Assembly: GCA_026419785.1 (NCBI GenBank)
Contig: JAODTK010005276.1
Span: 1-64,000 of the forward strand
Direction of reading: 5' to 3'
DNA: 64,000 nucleotides
DNA from: Sclerodactyla briareus
Taxonomy: Eukaryota > Echinodermata > Holothuroidea > Dendrochirotida > Sclerodactylidae
Part shown: in pieces, positions 60,535 through 64,000 of the stretch
Numbering within the stretch: the first letter of the stretch is position 1
Layout of the letters: the number at the start of each line of letters is the position of its first letter
Notes under the pieces: generated by a model
What the model saw: the letters and a program-made list of their open reading frames with translations, nothing else
Told to the model about the DNA's origin: nothing
The model's database searches: none
Translations under genes and position numbers: made by a program

Positions 60535-60900
60535 TTTACAAGAATTTCAGAGTTTTGACTTCCAGTGACCTCAGAGGGCCTTTGACCTGACCCTAAACAT
60601 TAGGGGTCATGTTCTCCTCATGGGGAACACACATACCGAGTACGAGCTTCACATATTCGGGTTTCGAGTTATCGTGTTTACAAACTTCAATATGCAATGA
60701 ATTTTCACAAACAATTTACATTTTTCAGCGACATGAACCACCCGATCCCGCCAAAAACGGCCAAATTCAACTCGACGACCGACTAAGCCATCGGCTTTAC
60801 GTGTTTGCAGGACTTTAACATCTGAGCTCTGGCTGACCTTCGACCTTCTCCTATGAACAGTAGGGTTCTGACTCATTACACAGATTAACATACCGCGCCC
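60535..60900. repeat. GACCTCTGGTGACC-type dispersed repeat, third copy
   Basis: TGACTTCCAGTGACCTCAGA, TTTGACCTGACCCTAAACAT, TCATGGGGAACACACATACC and TTATCGTGTTTACAAAC follow the block order of 9785-10080. A second half-copy starts near 60830 (CTGACCTTCGACCTTCTCC). Confidence 0.75.
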
Positions 60901-62284
60901 AGTATGGCTTTTCCGTCAACTCAGACCTATCAATCGTGTTACAAGCTCGCGTCACATACATACTCTTTTCCTCTCTCTGCCGGGGCATGACATCCCAGTG
61001 GGGGTCATCCATGGCGCCAACACTTCTTTCTATATATCGGCTTAAAAAAAAACTAACCCCGCTCTCCATGATCCGCCGCTGTATTATTGATATCAGTGGT
61101 CCCATGGTTAGGCTCCATGTTGGTGTCTCTGAATGAAACTTCAATTGGCAAACCGACGTAAAACCATGAATGGTCGTCACGTTGATTTTTTCCCCATATT
61201 ACTCGTCACATTTTGAATGGCTATTCATAGGTGTTGCCCATCATACCCAACCTCTTTGAACAACCTGGTAGCAAGTACAATCGAGCCCTGATAGAATATA
61301 TGATAAGAAATCCGAGAACATGAAAATGCTAATATTGTTGAAATAAATAGTCTAGTTTTTACTTCTCTGTGGTTTACTCAAGTTGGCCTAGCGTCGTAGC
61401 ACACATGTTCATCAACAAAATTTAGAGTTAGAACTTTAGGCAGCTCCAAATTTTGGTCTCGTCTTTTTCTTACATTCTTACTTTTTTTCTACGAAAAGAA
61501 AGTCCGTTGCTCTGTGTTGCAGAGTAGCAGGTGCAAATCCCATTCCTGGTGTATCACAACGTTTTTCAGAAATTCGTTAGCATGGAGTTGATGTTCGATA
61601 TGGCGGACCAGAATCGCGTGCGAGAGGAGGCTCATTGGCCTCTCAGTTTTGTTTACTTGTTTGTTATCCTATCATTCAAAGTGAATCTGATCTGCATGAT
61701 TGTGTAGCAGACGCGCGAATAACTTTAAAAACCGAAAAAAACAGGTCGAGTTTTTCATAGTCATACCTCCAAAGGACTTACATAGTTGGCAGTTTTGAGC
61801 TTATTACCAAAACCAGTGTCGTATAAAAATCGCTTGGGCTAGTCATGATCATATTTTAAGGACAACTTTCCAAATGTTGAAGTGTTTTCAGTGTTTAAAT
61901 TACTAAATTTGCAAGGTATCCTAGGCCTAGGCCTAACTTAGCCCTAACAGTAACATAAGCTAGTAACACTTCATTTTTGTTTCGCCTTAACTTTGTTCAC
62001 GGAGAGACCTAGTTGTCACTTTGTTGTGTGTGGTTTCTGTCTGTCTGACCATCTGTCTGTCCGTATGGTGGCGGTTGATTATCCTGAAAAAACCGTGTAA
62101 GCCAATCAGCTGGGACCTTCTTGTGTGAGGCGCGGTGAGAGTTGTCGTGTGCTCCCTTTTCGCCCCAAAAGACCATACTCATTTGCATAAATTTTGCATA
62201 TTTAATGAATATTTGCCCGGAAGCTTGTTTACAAGATCTCATCTGCATCGGTAATCATTGGTGATGTCCGTTCGGGGTATTCCT
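60901..62284. other. Intergenic, nothing recognised
   Basis: AT-rich, with CTAGGCCTAGGCCTAAC near 61921. No gene was recognised. Confidence 0.5.
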
Positions 62285-62632
62285 AGATTTGGCGTTGTTA
62301 CCGTCAGCGCTGTACGCACTGGCCTACTTTATTTGTTTCACACTGAAGTCTTAGCCTATTTTTAATGTCGGCTTACTCACTTTTTGTACTGCGCGTGTTT
62401 CAATTTATGCACAGTTACAAATATTGATGGAAACATTCAGCTGTTATTTAACTTGAAAGGACCTGATACCAAAGTTGTGGTGAAAAGTTTGAACAATTAG
62501 TAAGTTCTCATTGAGTTTGTACAGAGATTTAAACCCACTGACGTCTGTGGCCTCGCTGTGCGTGATATTTGGCTATCGTGACGTACGCTTTAGTGTTTAA
62601 TCTCGGATCCATGAAATCTACAACCATGAAGT
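62285..62632 (-). repeat. Dispersed repeat, inverted relative of 49302-49680
   Basis: The reverse complement carries ATGGATCCGAGATTAAACACT, ATCACGCACAGC, ACGTCAGTGGGT, CTCTGTACAAACTCAATG, AACAGCTGAA, AACTGTGCATAA and CACGCGCAGTAC in the order of the copy at 49302. Confidence 0.88.
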
Positions 62633-62679
62633 TGTACACAAACGATTAGATTCCTGGCCTATATATGGCTAATTAAGTA

Positions 62680-62965
62680 GTCTCATTTGCATAATTTTTG
62701 CTATATTTTTGAAGTTCTTGGATTTTTTTGACGAAACTCGGTGGAGATGGTTTATCTATGGTCCCAATAAATTTTACAGTAGGCACGAGGTCACCAAGGT
62801 CATTTACTTTCCTAATTTTCTATTTTTGCTTACCTATTCTACTTTGCATAATTTATTTAGATTTTAAAGTTGGTTGAATCCTCATGAAACAGGGTGAGAT
62901 GGTAACGCCTTTGATCCTGGTAAGTTTAACACAGTGCAAAGGTCCCTTAAGTCATTTAATGTGAA
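62680..62965. repeat. TTTGCATAAT tandem repeat, about 130-150 bp unit
   Basis: TTTGCATAATTTTT (62686), TTTGCATAATTTAT (62843) and TTTGCATAATGTAC (62970) are each followed, in the first two units, by a GAAAC..GGTGAGATGG-type block and a YCCTGGTAAGTTTA-type block. Related sequence lies at 48600-48900. Confidence 0.75.
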
Positions 62966-63111
62966 TAATTTGCATAATGTACACAATTTTTTTCGAAGTT
63001 TGTTTAAAATATCCAGTCACAATTGGAATGAGTGGCAATCAGGTTCTCGTGAGATTATTTTGTCATGGTATTTTTTTTTTTGGGTTCAGTGGATCAAACA
63101 CATCTAAAGAC

Positions 63112-63131
63112 AGGTCAAAGGTCAAAGGTCA
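63112..63131. promoter_or_regulatory. Triple AGGTCA direct repeat, 1-bp spacing (DR1)
   Basis: AGGTCA at 63112, 63119 and 63126 with single A spacers. DR1 is the canonical arrangement bound by RXR heterodimers and HNF4-type receptors. It sits inside old repeats, so a regulatory role is unproven. Confidence 0.4.
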
Positions 63132-63369
63132 AGTTTTAAGGAAATGTGCTTATTTCAGGAAAAATAAAAACTGTCCATTTTGGGGATAATGTGAGGGCTC
63201 TGGTGCTTCATAGACGAAACTCACCTCCCCCTTCGATCTGCACCGTGGTTCTCAAGTTACAAGGGGTCCAGGTTGATTTGATACCTTTTGGGCGATGGCA
63301 TAGGGCGTGTCTGATTACAAATGCTTTTGGGGCTTGGTGCATTCACATCCGAGGCAAGCATTTTTCATA

Positions 63370-63720
63370 AAACCGTCATGTCATCAAAGGTCATTTAAGG
63401 TTCATCATGACCAAAAAACTGCCAATAATACGTCTGCAACAGCTTCTAGTGACTGTGTGTGTATGTGCTGGAATTTGGGGACATTGCAGCATATTATCAA
63501 GGGTACATTTTTCATAAAAACTGTAAATGTCCATTAAAGGTCCATTCAAGTTCACTTATGGACCACATAATTGCCAATAATAACCTTCCCTGCAACAGCC
63601 TATCCAAAGACTGTAGTGTATGGCTGATGTTTTGAGACAAGTTGCTCATTTATGATGGGATTATTCCATAAAACTGCTGTTATGTTTAGCAAAGGCCATT
63701 CATTATCCGAATCTTATTGT
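63370..63720. repeat. Two- to three-copy tandem repeat, about 160 bp
   Basis: ATTTTTCATAAAACCGTCATG, TCAAAGGTCATTTAAGGTTCA, CCAATAATACGTCTGCAACAG and GACTGTGTGTGTATG recur about 140-160 bp on as TTTTTCATAAAAACTG, ATTAAAGGTCCATTCAAG, CCAATAATAACCTTCCCTGC and GACTGTAGTGTATGG. A third start (TTATTCCATAAAACTGC) is at 63662. Nothing is seen after 63720. Confidence 0.8.
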
Positions 63721-64000
63721 ATTGAAATTATTAAAATATCCCCTACAACAACTCCATACATTTTTTTATTATTAGTATATTACCCCTCTTTCGGTTACCC
63801 ATTCAGAATGGTAAATAGGTCTTAGCTCAGCCTCACTATCAATGTAGCAGAACTATCTCTATTTGAAGTTTTACTTATTTCAACCCCTCAGGTAGGGTAT
63901 TTCCATTCATCTTAACTAGTATTCCTATCTGGAACAGACAGAGTTTCTTTATGTCTGTAAACTTTCATGGGCATAATACCTGTTGACAAATGTAGAGTAC

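Overview
Taxon and sequence quality. The window is eukaryotic, AT-rich, intron-rich and repeat-dense. The single host gene I can identify is a spliced animal gene, and the repeats (tRNA-headed SINE, CR1- and Jockey-like LINE pieces, hAT-like TIR elements, GACCTCTGGTGACC-type dispersed repeats, TATATAGCGCTTTT tails, poly-C/poly-G tracts) suggest a marine invertebrate deuterostome such as an echinoderm. That placement is inference; no gene here fixes the species. Almost every recognisable coding segment carries 1-2 base insertions or deletions, which points to uncorrected long-read consensus error. Long open frames are therefore nearly useless as gene evidence here. I relied on conserved peptide motifs bounded by splice sites.

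Host gene. From 44232 down to 420 on the minus strand lies most of SND1 (Tudor-SN / p100). I found seventeen exons in the correct order, nearly all with AG acceptors and GT donors. They cover the protein from just after the N-terminal RGIVK region, through all four staphylococcal-nuclease-like repeats, to the middle of the Tudor/SN5 module. The first exon with the start codon and the last one or two exons were not found. The largest intron (9252-23110) is about 13.9 kb.

Introns. They are filled with a roughly 436-bp tandem array interrupted by a GC-richer block (2050-4110), a 22-bp minisatellite (8709-9035), two CCCCGGACAAT-type minisatellites in opposite orientation (10081-10490 and 21965-22325), a TIR element with GATAC-rich ends (12948-14648), an antisense LINE with a poly-A tail (about 15510-17250), a 481-bp tandem duplication (26035-26972), a 4.4-kb hAT-like element with 8-bp target duplications (26981-31357), and a roughly 68-bp array whose last unit overlaps an exon's splice donor (32760-33185).

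Upstream flank, 44233-64000. No host exon was recognised. It holds two CR1-like RT remnants (46310-47010 minus, 50865-51790 plus), an element with iterated CACGCCCGAAC ends (48395-49262), a second copy of the GATAC-ended TIR element (53611-54926), a tRNA-derived SINE (56457-56890), a 2.2-kb hAT-like element (57189-59402), and a LINE remnant in which a 25-bp minisatellite has grown out of the reverse-transcriptase AFDRV...DGL codons (59560-60125). The last 2 kb is old tandem and dispersed repeats with nuclear-receptor-type half-sites.

I did not find an operon, CRISPR array or clearly new gene system. The most unusual observations are the RT-motif-derived minisatellite, the array growing from a splice donor, and the TIR elements with iterated subterminal motifs.
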